Assembly: GCA_012064415.1 (NCBI GenBank)
Contig: SSNU01000001.1
Span: forward strand, 24,548 to 65,673
Length of the DNA: 41,126 nt
Origin: Gyrodactylus bullatarudis
Taxonomy: Eukaryota > Platyhelminthes > Monogenea > Gyrodactylidea > Gyrodactylidae
Reading direction: 5' to 3'
Part shown: positions 10,022 through 21,500 of the stretch, piece after piece
How positions within the stretch are numbered: the first letter of the stretch is position 1
Layout: the number at the start of each line of letters is the position of its first letter
Position numbers and translations under genes: made by a program
The notes under the pieces: model-generated
Told to the model about the DNA's origin: nothing
The model's input: the letters and a program-made list of their open reading frames with translations, nothing else
Database searches by the model: none

Positions 10022-13000
10022 ATGGAATTTCCTTATACAAGAGATCTTGAATATGATAGAGAGAGAAATTCTAACCATGATGATAATAACTTTAATCCCA
10101 ACTTGAAGGAAGCTTCGGATCACAAAAATCGACTTCGAGCAATTCGGACAAAATATTTGGCCCAACCCCAAATATCTTTGACACCTAAAATTAATGTTCA
10201 CTCAGAATTGTGCACAACATACTCTCCAACATGTACAAAATCAAATTTTTCTTTTTTCAAGCGTGACAAAGATCTGCCTTCCTTTGATAGCGCCATAATT
10301 CCTGATCAGTACAACTCATCGACTTATCTGATTAAGGAAAGATTTGAGAATAAAGGTGAGACTTCAGAGGAAACAGATTCGTCTGGAGAAAAAGTTTATT
10401 TTGCCTCTGGTACTCGCTGTGATAAGATTGGTCCTTTAAATATATCAAAATTATCTGATATTGAAACACTATTACTTCCAAATGACAGAGATTTCCCATT
10501 TGAAAACGATAAACTTTCAGTTATTTTAGAGAAAACGGAAAGCATTTATTCAACTCCATCGGAAAGATCCACAGTAAAAGAACGCAAAAGTGTCAAATCA
10601 TTACGGGAACAATTTGAGACTCAAAAGAATCCTTCCAGCACTCCGATTATCATCACCTCACCAGAAAGTTTGAAACAAGAACCAACATTTCTCACTGAGA
10701 TTAGTCCGGAAACTGGCCTCACAGATAATGATGATACGCTCAAATCGATGAAATCTTTTGGTTATTCATCCATCAAGTCACCCGGAATATTCATCAGCCC
10801 GGATAGCTTAGAACAACACAGGGCCAGCTCAGAGAATTATCTGTTTGACTCAAACGATGAAAGGCCATTGACTGTAACGCCTATCCCAAATTGTTCTTCG
10901 AGTGATTCTCCCAAGAACAAGGGCAAAACTCGTTCATCTTCTGTTGGCAATGAGAAGATGCTCAAAGAGACAGACGCTTCAGTCATATCGATCAAGACAA
11001 GTTCTGATTACAATTCAGAGACTAGTATAAACAAAGTGAGTTAACTAGACATTCTTTTGTGCCCGGTGGGGGACATAATTATTCTTTTGATATTATTATT
11101 ATCTTTCTCCTCTTTGACTCTTCTATAGCACAGAAAAAGTAATTATATAAATTTTTCATCATTATCGATTGAGCTGATCTTAAATTTATCTCTTAGTTTT
11201 ATTCCTCTTGGCTAAAGGCTCATTAATTATACTACTATAAATTCCAAGAAATACAATATCCAGAGGAAGGATCTATGTATTATTATTGAATAGAAACAAA
11301 AAGATAATTTTGAATCTCCCCCAAGACTCTAGCCAGAATATTAGTTTCAGGCTCATTTTATTATCAACCTGATCTACTCACCAGATTAGAGGAGAGAAAA
11401 CTTGCTCATTATTGATCAAAAAGTTATTTAAACGACTTCTCTCTTAAACTATACATCCATTAAACTGTGTAAAATCATTTTTTATTGATCTGGAAATATT
11501 TCCAAGATTTCCTCACTAACTATGCAAAATACACACACATATGCACGGGAATACATGTTCCTCCCTCCTCATCTTTTATCCTTCCCAATTACACAATGGA
11601 GGATATGAACCACACGCATTTTTCAGTTATCTATCTTCTTTTTGAGCTTCAGCTTCCCTCAGTTTTACTTCCCGGGAGATAAAAAGTTTACAAATCATAA
11701 TTTTTAGTTTTTATTTTCCACTATTTTTTCAGTCCCTCGTGTTAACTCAATAGTTGGCTTGATAATCTTCCATTCGGCTAACTCATTTTGTTAATTTGAG
11801 AAACTTGGTTCCTTTTATTTTTCTTGTTGGACGCCACCTTTTTTCAAATTTTAAGCCATTTTTTGGAATTGAAAATTTCTCTTCTTTATGAGAAACCTCC
11901 TAGCCCTGTCTGATTCTTGAAGAAATCTTATTTTAACCAGATCTTACATCGATAAGAGACACTTGATGAAGATAAGTGGTGCCTACTTATTAGTAGATAA
12001 AGAAATCTGGTCGAAAATTAAAAAAACCATTTTCATTTGAAATTTCTGCCCGATTTTGGCAGTTTTTCTCATCAGAATCACTCCTAGTATATTATTGTAT
12101 TATGTGGGAAGATTAATTGAATCTTGTAACAATTCTCACACATTTAATAATATCTTTTGGCATACACAGAAAAGAATAGCAGTGTAAAGTTCATAAAATT
12201 TTTTTTATATTACAGTGTGAAGAAAAATATATGTATATGAAAATATTGATATTTTGAATATACTCACTAGTCGAGTGGTTAGAGTACCCGCTTGTCATCT
12301 GTGAGTTCGAGAGTTCGAATCCTCATCCATGAGATATATCATTCTGATGTGTCTAGAATAACTGGGGTAAAATTAAAAGTAGTTATTCTTCGGTCACTAA
12401 ACTCCTTAGTGATCCTTAAATGACTAGATATACTGAAAATTTTTAGATCTCGCACCACAAATACATCATTTTTTATGTTTCTAGAATCTAATCAGGAATA
12501 GTTTTTTTTATTTAACTCTAAACATTAGATGTTTATTATTGAGTTGGAGCACTACTTCTCTTCAGGACAATACTCTTTTGGTTATATATCCATTGTAAAT
12601 TTATTGTCAGAATTATCTCTTTTCAAAAGAATTGACACCCTGAATTAGTTATTCTTTATTGTTTCTATTGATGAATAAAAAGTAATTTCTGCCATTCCTT
12701 TGATGGTTGTTTTCCTTAAACTTCTATTTTGCAGGAAATTATTAAACTCAGAAAACTTCCACCAAAGCCTTCACGAATCATTCAAAGACAAACATTGGAA
12801 AATGCCCATCAATCATGTCTGAATGTATCCTCTTCATCGAAGAATCTCATTCCAGTCGTCAAGAATTCGCCGATAAAACAATCAAGGGAGTCAATACATG
12901 ATAGTCGATCGAATAGTGCTTACCTCTCTGACGACTTTGGAATGAACGATGATGAAATTGACTCAAACAGGTCTGATTCTGAACCGGAAAATGAGTTTGT

Positions 13001-16000
13001 TGAATCAAAGAGTTCATCCGATAATGAAAGGAAATTCCTACAATCTGGACCTCAGAAACCTGTGAGTCCAAAATATTTTACTGTCCCCATTAAAGAATCA
13101 ATCTATCCTATGATTTATGTGCTCAGTGTCTGTTCGCTTATTGTCATTTTGTATCCATACACTCTCTTCAAGTGTTAAAAACTCTTTTCGTTGTTGTTTA
13201 CCCAGAATTTTATCTGTCTTTGTGTTCATCTCAGGACTGTATTTGTTATTCAATCCATCTTCAACAAGAAACAGTATCTCAAATAATCAACATTGTGTAA
13301 ATATGTACTCCTTCGTTTCTCGAAAGTCTTTATGAATCATGTTTATGAGAATAAAAATACCAATTATCAATTTAATTTCTCTAGCTACGTAGACATTCAA
13401 CTAAGAAATCAGTGAAACGGAACAAGATTTTGAAAACCTCAAGGCTATCATCTCCCCCAGAAACGTTGGATAAAATATCCGACTTTCAGAGGACATCATT
13501 CATTGATCAGGTACGCAGATTAACTCAGAAACGTGACTTTAATGGCCAAATCCATGGGAGTACCATAAAACTCTTGACAGACATCCTCAAGAATGACGAT
13601 GAACTAGCTTGGGATGTCAATAAAAACCTAAACCAGAGATATCCCAACGATATCAGAAACATTCTTGGACCGATTGTGAGTTGCTGAATTTCAAAATATT
13701 GAGTGTACTCAACATAGACAATAGATTAATAATTTAATACTCTGAAAAAACCTCATCTCCTTCACAGAAGGGGACACTTTATTGTCATTTTAATGCTAAT
13801 AGAAATTTTCAGCCAATCAGTTGATTCCTTTTGAACGTCTAAAAATTTAAAAACAGATAGATATTTTGGGTGGAAATCTTTGTCATATGTTGCTTAGATA
13901 ACAAAATGTTACATTTTTTCTCTGTTTTTTATCACTGCTTCTAAATATGATTTTCTCTTTATATTTGAGGAGGAAGAAATCGATTGATTTTTCCAAGATA
14001 AATCATATCATTCCTATCCATCCATATTCTATAAAATAAGCTTACAATTAACGCCCCCAAACGTCTCATGGCCTCTACTGTTCTTTGTGTTAAGTCCATA
14101 TTTGAATTTGAAAAACCTATCGAAACCTGATTGGTTTTTTATAATCTACTCTTTTCGCGAATCAATCTGGTTTAGATTGGGTTATTTGCTGATTTGCCCA
14201 ATGCCAGGATCTTTTGCGACTTTGATTCTTTAGAAAGATTCATTTCTCACCTGTCGTCAAAAGATGCGGTAGAAAAGCAACGTACGTCAATCTTTGAAAA
14301 TTTCTGCATTCAAAATGTGTATTCTTTTTCATCTAAAGCTAGTCGACATGAACCTATGAGCTCAAATTTGGAGCATTTCGATACTGATTTTCGGGATTAA
14401 AATTAAACAAAGAGTGGCCAAATTCGAATTCTTCGTCTAATGTTTATCCCAAATCTTCGAAATCGAGTATAAACATTGAAATTTGGTGCTTTTTCGAAAT
14501 TCGAATACGGTGGTCCTATAGAAAGGACACCCCCCCATTTTAGGACACATAATTATAACCATTGTACCTAGAAGTAACATCATATTTTTACGAAAATATC
14601 TAGAAGGAGTTTTGGAAAAAATTATCAGATCTTTTATGACTGAAATATTCACGTAAATTTTCAAATACGTCCGAAAATCCACTTGAAATCATATTTGGAA
14701 AATTAGAAAAAAGACATATTGGGGCCATATGTACATTTCACAAAGCATCATCATTGGCATTATTTTAAAAATGATATAAGTTGAGAATTCATTAAAAATA
14801 ATAATTTACAAGTTATGAAAGAAATGTCAAAGAAGAATATAATAAAACACCAAAACTCTCCAATAAGTAGCAACAGTGGAGAGAAAAGTGAAAAAGCTCA
14901 CATAGGCCAAGGTAGTTGAAGATTATAAGAATAGTTTTTTTGGACACATAAGTTTGGTTTATATCTATTTAAACCCTAACCAGATCTGACCTGTAAGAGA
15001 TCATCTTTCAGATGAACTTGAATTTATCTTGAAATTCCTTCATTTACCCTCAAATTTTAATCAATAATGAATTTTATATTAGCTTTATTTCTAATAATTC
15101 CTGAGTAGGAAATATTGAAATTTTTGGTAAAAATATTAAATTTTCTTCTTCATGTCAACTAGCTTTAGAAAAAAATTGCCAAATGGTAAAAGTCGGAAAC
15201 ATGAGTAGGATTCCAAAAAATCTTTTAAAATTTCGAATTTGTAGATAGACTTAATCATTCATTAAAAAAAGTAATGAAAATACCTTGATCGTTAAAATGT
15301 TTGGTCTTTTTTGTACTGAATCATCATCACAGTCGAGACGTGTTATTTTCTATGAGCAATCCCTGTTTTATTTTAACGACTAGATGTATAGTACCATTAG
15401 ATAATGATTTAATTAATGCAATCATCTTTATACATCTTCTCAAGTCTATATAAGAATTCTATAACAGGTATCGAACTTTTTGTACATTATCAATGTATTA
15501 TATTTCTTTTTCTACCCTCTGAATAAGAATACTCTGACTAATATAGCTAATCAAAGTGTACCCTCTTCATTCTGATTGGTTTCTGCTTTTCATTGGCTAA
15601 TAATGAAATTCGTCATTTAAATAGTCATCAGGCTCACATTGTTCATTCTTTATTTTTGAGAAAGAAATATGCTCGATTTATCTTTGTTTTTTGTGAGTCT
15701 TCAATTCTAATCTATTGTGTAATAAATAGAAGGAAAAGCTGTGCAAAACCAATCAGCTAATTGAAAAGATTAGTCCTCGAAGGAATCAAAACGAATCAGA
15801 ACTAATAAAGCATCCAACAAGTAGACGAAGCTCTTCACAAAATTTTTCGTCCCGAAAGAGTTCATTTCATCACGGGAATGCTGATGTTACCAAGGCAATT
15901 TCAAGTCCTCCACCAATGGGTATTCCACCTCCGCCATCACCGCCAGAACGATCTAAATCTCAGATAATGCCAGAAGAAACCCGCCTTGTTCAGCTCGATG

Positions 16001-18317
16001 CTCAGGCAATTCAAATTTCAAATTCCTTTGAATTCATCACATTTTCCGATCTCATCAAAGCTCTCACTAACGGCTGTACGAATGATGTTGAAATTTGTCG
16101 AACCCTCTATCGATGGGTTACGCATAGAAATTTTCAAATGCTCGACTTTAACAGATCTAGTTCAATGACAGATTTGGAAATTTATCAATACAATGTCGGC
16201 AAGGGACTTGCTTCGAGAAATGAATTATTCTACGAACTTTGCAGGTGAGTCTTTTGGTACTTTGATGTTAATTCTTTCCTACTACTCATTGAATTGTTAT
16301 CTTGGTTAGAAAAACTATTGAAATTAATTCATTTTTCAGAAAATCTCTGCGTGTAGGTTCTTTTATTTGGCATGTGGATTGATTGGTTTTTAACCTATTT
16401 CAAACAACTTGAGGAATGAATGATTAATTTGGGAAATAGCATGAAATCATGTCATGAAAGAGTTTATTTTAAAATCCTCTTAACTAATCCTTCTAACTAG
16501 GTATGCTGGAATTTATTGTCAATATATTGTCGGGATTAGTAAAGGAGCTGGTTATCGTCCTGGCATGTCACTATCCTCCCCGAATCAAGGTTATCTTGAT
16601 GAGAAACTCAATCAACCCCCTTCTAGTTCTGTTGGAGGTCTATTTAGTAACACATGGCTAGCTGTTCATGTCGGTGGGAATTGGAGGTTTATCAATTGTA
16701 ACTGGGGCAGTCGATGGTCGTATACAACGTCGAACTCTTCTAGGAAATCATCCACTATGAACGGAATGAAAAAGTGCCTTGTGAACTCTAAGGATAGCTG
16801 GGATGATTCTTTTAACTCAAGTGAGTTAAAATGGTCAAATAATCTGAGGTACCTGTAAGAAAAAACTGCTATTCTATTTCAGCTGAATCATCAATTGTCC
16901 TTCGTAAGAAATCATTCCAATCGGATAGTGTTGGAAATCGGTGTGACGAATTTTATTTCCTAACTGACCCAGACCAACATATATTTGAGCATTTTCCCGA
17001 TAAGAAGAAATGGCAACTCTTGGCTAAGCCAATAAAACTGGATAAATTTTCCAGTCTGCCACTGTTAAAGTCTCCCTTTTTCAATACAAAACTTCGCTTG
17101 TATAAAAAGTACAATCACATCCTGTTTACAAACAAGGGTAAGGTTTCGCTGAAAATTCATCTGGCCAAGTTTGTCGGTCTCTCGTGTACCCTTGAAAATG
17201 CCTCTGATGGAAATATTATCAAAGGCTTGACAATGATTGAATATTGTCATGACAATACCCATGGAACCATTGCTAATATTACAACGATGCCGAGTCAACC
17301 CGGGAATTATTATCTCAATGTGTACGTTGCAGAAGACTGGCGATTTGAGAACCAACGAGAGTTAGCATGTTGCTTCATGGTAAGAAATAGTTTTTTTTAT
17401 CAACTCCCTGAATAACGCTTTCTTCTATTTTCTAGATAAACTGCAATGAAAATAACTATAGTCGTCTTGTTATTGTCGGTCGGTTGCCAGATGTTGGATT
17501 TCTCGGGGCAACTCCGTTAGCTAATGTTTACTCTGTATCCATGGCATCATATGGGCTAGCTTGTAAGGGTCGACCGTATATTGTATTTAATGGCTTTAAA
17601 ACTACACCGAACATTACCCTTGGTAGTTCTGATAGTCTGGCCTCAATAAAAATTCCATTCATTATCGCTCCAGGGTTAAAGTTGTCCCATCAGCTAAAAT
17701 CTTTTGACCGGCCCGGCCTCCAAATGGCTGACTGTGACAATTATGCCTTATTGCAAATGTTCTCTCCAACCAAATCTTCCAAATACAATGCTTATTACAA
17801 TCTGAGAATTCCAGTACCTGCCTTTTATTATCTAACCATTTATGCCTCCTTTGCTTCTGATCCGAATGCTGACCATCTTGAGTGTGTCTATCGACTTTTG
17901 ATTGATGCCCGGAAGACAACTCCTCCAACTACACTCAATCAACATTTGAAAAAGTCATTTGTTTCGCCTTTCCCGAGACAAACGTATTGGTTCGTCTACT
18001 GCAACCTAATTCAGCCCACAATTCAAGCTTTAACTCTAAACAAGAGGTATACTTTTCGCCTAGATGCAAGAAATTTTACAGCTCTTGCAGTTGTTATAAA
18101 CCAAACAGAATGGCATTATCTCAGTCCAGTTGCCAATCGTCAAGGTCGTTGGTTTGGCAAGATTAATGTCGGCAGTAAACTTGGAGACCTTTCAATCTAT
18201 GGGAAACTCTTGAAATCTCCAAATATACTGGAACTGCCCACTCCCTCTGACGACAGGCAACATCATTCCACAGATAATGCTTTTGTAAAATTAATCGATT
18301 ATGTAATTGTCCCGTAA
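10022..18317 (+). CDS. Hillarin/KY-like protein, transglutaminase-like domain without catalytic residues (1281 aa)
   Basis: Seven exons fit in phase: 10022-11035, 12735-13061, 13385-13675, 15730-16244, 16501-16820, 16883-17379, 17436-18317. Residues 1-620 are Ser-rich and disordered, ending in a Pro run (PPPPSPP). From about residue 625 the KY/hillarin core follows: a transglutaminase-like domain, then the hallmark block DEFYFLTDPDQHIFEHFP (about 838-855), then KSPFFN and beta-rich C-terminal modules. Family members (KY in vertebrate muscle, hillarin in fly and leech) are cytoskeletal proteins. Here the triad is lost: the Cys position reads GKGLASRN (701-708), the His position is T767 in SNTWLAV, and the Asp position is N781 in FINCNWG. 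It is therefore probably a structural pseudoenzyme. Exons 1-3 join in phase but have no homology support, so they could belong to a separate upstream gene. KRI1 follows on the same strand. Confidence 0.8.
12261..12435 (+). repeat. tRNA-derived SINE-like sequence
   Basis: A good RNA polymerase III A box (TAGTCGAGTGG, 12268-12278) is followed 34 bases later by a B box (GTTCGAATCC, 12313-12322), the spacing found in tRNA genes. The flanking acceptor and T stems do not pair, so it is not a functional tRNA. About 110 bases of unrelated sequence follow. Near-identical ATATACTCA and ATATACTGA at the two sides may be a target duplication. It lies in the first intron of the hillarin-like gene model. 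Confidence 0.5.
13350..13355 (+). terminator. Possible alternative polyadenylation signal
   Basis: AATAAA inside the intron after exon 2 of the hillarin-like gene. If the donor at 13062 is not used, the frame runs on to a stop at 13178 and adds a hydrophobic segment (IYVLSVCSLIVILYPYTLF); this signal would then end that transcript. Confidence 0.3.
14331..15171. repeat. Long inverted-repeat element, copy A2
   Basis: The ends TCTAAAGCTAGTCGACATGAA (near 14331) and TTCATGTCAACTAGCTTTAG (near 15151) are inverted and resemble the ends of the 939-1542 element. The internal block near 14430-14510 also resembles 1215-1375. The remaining interior (about 14600-14965) is shared with 19640-20225. It lies entirely in intron 3 of the hillarin-like gene. 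No coding frame was found. Confidence 0.55.
15575..15692 (+). promoter_or_regulatory. Putative internal promoter and alternative first exon of the hillarin-like gene
   Basis: Two inverted CCAAT boxes (ATTGG at 15575-15579 and 15592-15596) lie about 75-95 bases before an ATG at 15669. That ATG opens eight codons (MLDLSLFF) ending exactly at a GTGAGT donor (15693). The 37-bp intron that would result ends at the acceptor already used by exon 4 (15730), and the phase fits. This would give a 745-residue isoform with the whole conserved core and without the disordered N-terminus. This is inferred from signals only. Confidence 0.4.
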
Positions 18318-18443
18318 AAGAAACGAGAATATTTAGATAGCAAAAAGAATATCTTCAGATAAATATTTTTTCTACGCTCAATGAATGAAAGGCAATCCAT
18401 GTAACCAAACTCTATCTGGAACACTTTTACCTTGACTAAATCG

Positions 18444-18449
18444 AATAAA
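18444..18449 (+). terminator. Polyadenylation signal AATAAA of the hillarin-like gene
   Basis: AATAAA 126 bases after the stop at 18317 and only about 87 bases before the first KRI1 exon. Confidence 0.6.
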
Positions 18450-18490
18450 TAAACCAATTTTTTTGATGAATCAACTCTCATAATTTCTCT

Positions 18491-18535
18491 GGTATAAATA
18501 AGTAATTTAGTAAAATTTCAAAATTTTCCCTTCAG
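18491..18535 (+). promoter_or_regulatory. 3' splice site opening KRI1 (possible trans-splice acceptor)
   Basis: A pyrimidine-rich tract ending in TTTTCCCTTCAG stops at 18535, exactly where the KRI1 frame begins. No in-phase ATG exon with a donor exists between the upstream gene's stop and this point. A GGTATAAATAAG string at 18491-18502 could be a TATA box instead, but a transcript starting there would still lack a suitable AUG. A leader donated in trans, with its own AUG as in some flatworms, would explain the arrangement. Confidence 0.5.
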
Positions 18536-21500
18536 GCTGAAAAAATACAAGAGTTTACAATTAACAAAAAATTCGCCGACAACTTTGCCGAATATCGGAA
18601 AAAGGAGGAATACGAAAAATTAAAGAACAAGTATGGCAAAGTTAAAATTAAGGATGTCAAACTCCAGGAGACAGACTCCTCAAACGAGGATAGTGATGAA
18701 GAAAAACTTTCCCAGGGTAGTGAAGGATCCAGTTCATCATCTGATGACAGTTCAAGTGACCCAGACGATGAATTTATCGATAAGGAACGTGAAGAGTTTA
18801 TGGTTCTGATTGATGCCCTTGAGAAGAAGGATCCCGCCTTGAATGACAAGAATCGCAAATGGTTCTCAGAGCTGCCGAAAAAGAAACCTGTAAGTCACTC
18901 ATTCAAGTTTATTGCAAATTTCTCATTACTAGAGTACCAAATCATCCACTTTTGCCACTAATTTCTAAAGAATTCGGTCATTTTGAGTGAATTTTATCAA
19001 AGAAACTTATTAATTGCTTTCTGATTGGTCAAGTATTGATATAAAACGTGCGCATTTATGGCTATTCAAAAGATTGCATGTTTAATCTAAGTTTACTAAA
19101 GAGTAGTCAGTTAAATATGCTACAGTAGATCAAACGAATCTACCTCTCTTTTAAGAGTTTTAGTGTTTGCCACTTTTTCTTGTGCTCTGTTCATTATCCA
19201 TTGTTCAGAAAATCGCGTCCGATCACGAACCCATCAAATTGAAAGACTATGAACGGAAAGTACTGCTGGAGGATGGCCAATTTGAAGATGAAGAGGCTAT
19301 TGCTCGTAATGCTGCAATCAAGAAAATCGATAGTGATGATTTATTGAACAAGATTAAACAGGAAAACGGCACCGGTGACAAGGCTGCTTTCCTTCAGTAA
19401 GTTTTTAAAATTCTTTTTTACATGTATAATCTATGCGAAGAAATTTTCGAATTTGGAACTTATTCGCCATTGATCCTCAACTTTGTTGAAACACTTAAAG
19501 TGATTGAGTGTAGAGGAAAAAATTATAGACGAAGAATTTTTTATCGCTATGAAAACTTTGAAAGAACACATCATTATTGTGGATAGTAAAAGTTTTATCG
19601 TGAAACCCTTTGAAATCTTAAATTTTCTCAAAGCAAAATAATGACGATGATATGATTCACGTAATTTTTCAAAAACGTCCGAAAATCCGCTTAAAATCAT
19701 ATTTGTAGATATATAAGCAAAGATTTCTTATTCACCAAATGTACATTTGTTTTCAATGAAGAATTCATTGTAAGGATTTAGAAGACAAGTGAATATTTAG
19801 TGATAAAGCTTATATTTCACCGGATCTCATCAGACTCTTACACCGGCTAGATATATATACAATTTTAAAACAGATAAAATAGAGTGCTTATCGACAAAAG
19901 CTTCAGGATAACCATCTGACATTAGAAGTTCTTTCAGAATCAATCTGTCTTTACTTTTGTTGGCTTCCGAAGATAATCTTTCGATTTTCAAAAATTCGTT
20001 TCTTACTAAATGTACATTTCTTTATGGTTCATCAGTAGTGACACATAAATAATGATAAAAGTTTAAAATTCATTGAAAAGAATTATAGTAAAAGTTGAAA
20101 AATATAAGAATATTATGTGAGCTGAAAAACACCAAAACTATTCAATAGTTAGCAACAGTGAAGAGAAAAGTGATGAAGATTATAAGAGTAATTTTTCTGA
20201 ACACACAGGTTTGGTTTGAAATGATTGATGAAGAATTTCTCCTTCACCCACAAATCTGTGCTATCATCACTCGCATTTTTATACAAAATTGAGAAATTGA
20301 AGCTTCATGATTCTCCTGTTTGATGTATCTTGACACCGCTGTGTCCTTCTTTAGATGATCATTTGACCTAGTTGACAATTTTCTAATTTTATTTCCTATA
20401 TGAGAGGCTCCGCAAGCAAAATAACCCAAAATCTCAAAGATAAATCTTAGAAATGTAAAGACTTAAAAAATAAATGAGTTTCTTAGGTCATATTTCTGAT
20501 GCTCAAGTAATTAGGATATATCTTATTTCAGGGCTATATTTCAAGCCGAAAAAGAATCAAGCATCAAGGATGAATTGCCAGATTATCGTCCAACAGTTCA
20601 TTTTATCGATGAAAAAGAAAGAAAATCTAGACTGAAAAATATTGTAAGTTCTCCCCTCCCTTTAGTATTCAGTTTTCCCAAAAAGTTACCAAATGTTTCC
20701 CACCAATAGGATACAAGCAAGTGGAAATTGACAGCAACCGGTAAACCAGAAGATGAAGAATTCCTATTAAACTATTTGCTCAATTATAATGAGAAAAAGA
20801 AGGCTTCCAAGCGTCCACTTGTGCCAACAAACCCAAGTAATACTCCAGAAGAAAATCTCCCAGTGAAAGAGAGCAAGAAAAAAAACCAAAAGACTAAGGA
20901 AACAATCGTAAAGGATTGTGATTGGTTGATCAAGAAGCAAGTGGTCTCTGATTCCGAGGAAGAAGACCAGCAGGTTGAATGTAAAACAGATAAAGAAAAT
21001 AATTCAGTCACCATTAGAAAAGGTTCGTTCACTCTTTTGAGATTTATTTTCAATTTGAGTTATTTTCTGTCTTCATTTTCTTTTTGCAAAATTCAATTGA
21101 AAAGTTATCTTGTGTTTTTATTGAGAACAGTGAAAATCCCCATCTTTTACGACCAGTTCTTTGATTAGTTCTTATTATCTCGTAAGACTTTATTCGTGTT
21201 TTTTATAGAAAATTTGAATTCCATCGAAAATAATGAAGATGAAACTGAGAGTAGTTGCAGTGAAGATGATGATAAGATTCCCAAAAATTACCCTAGAAAG
21301 ATTGTAAATACATATCGACAGACTGAGGAGAAATCTCGTGCTGAAAAACGCAAAGAACGAGACCTCCGCAAAAAGGAGGAGAAAGAAGCCAAAATGATGG
21401 AGTTGAAGAGGCTAAAGACCCTCAAAATGCAAGCTTTTCAGGAAAAAATTGATAAAATTAAAAAGGTCTCCGGTATTGAGAACAATGTAAGTCAATCCGC

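Noticed and set aside
12261..12340. Functional tRNA gene
   Set aside because: A and B boxes are good, but the acceptor and T stems do not pair and the anticodon stem is broken. Treated as a tRNA-derived SINE.
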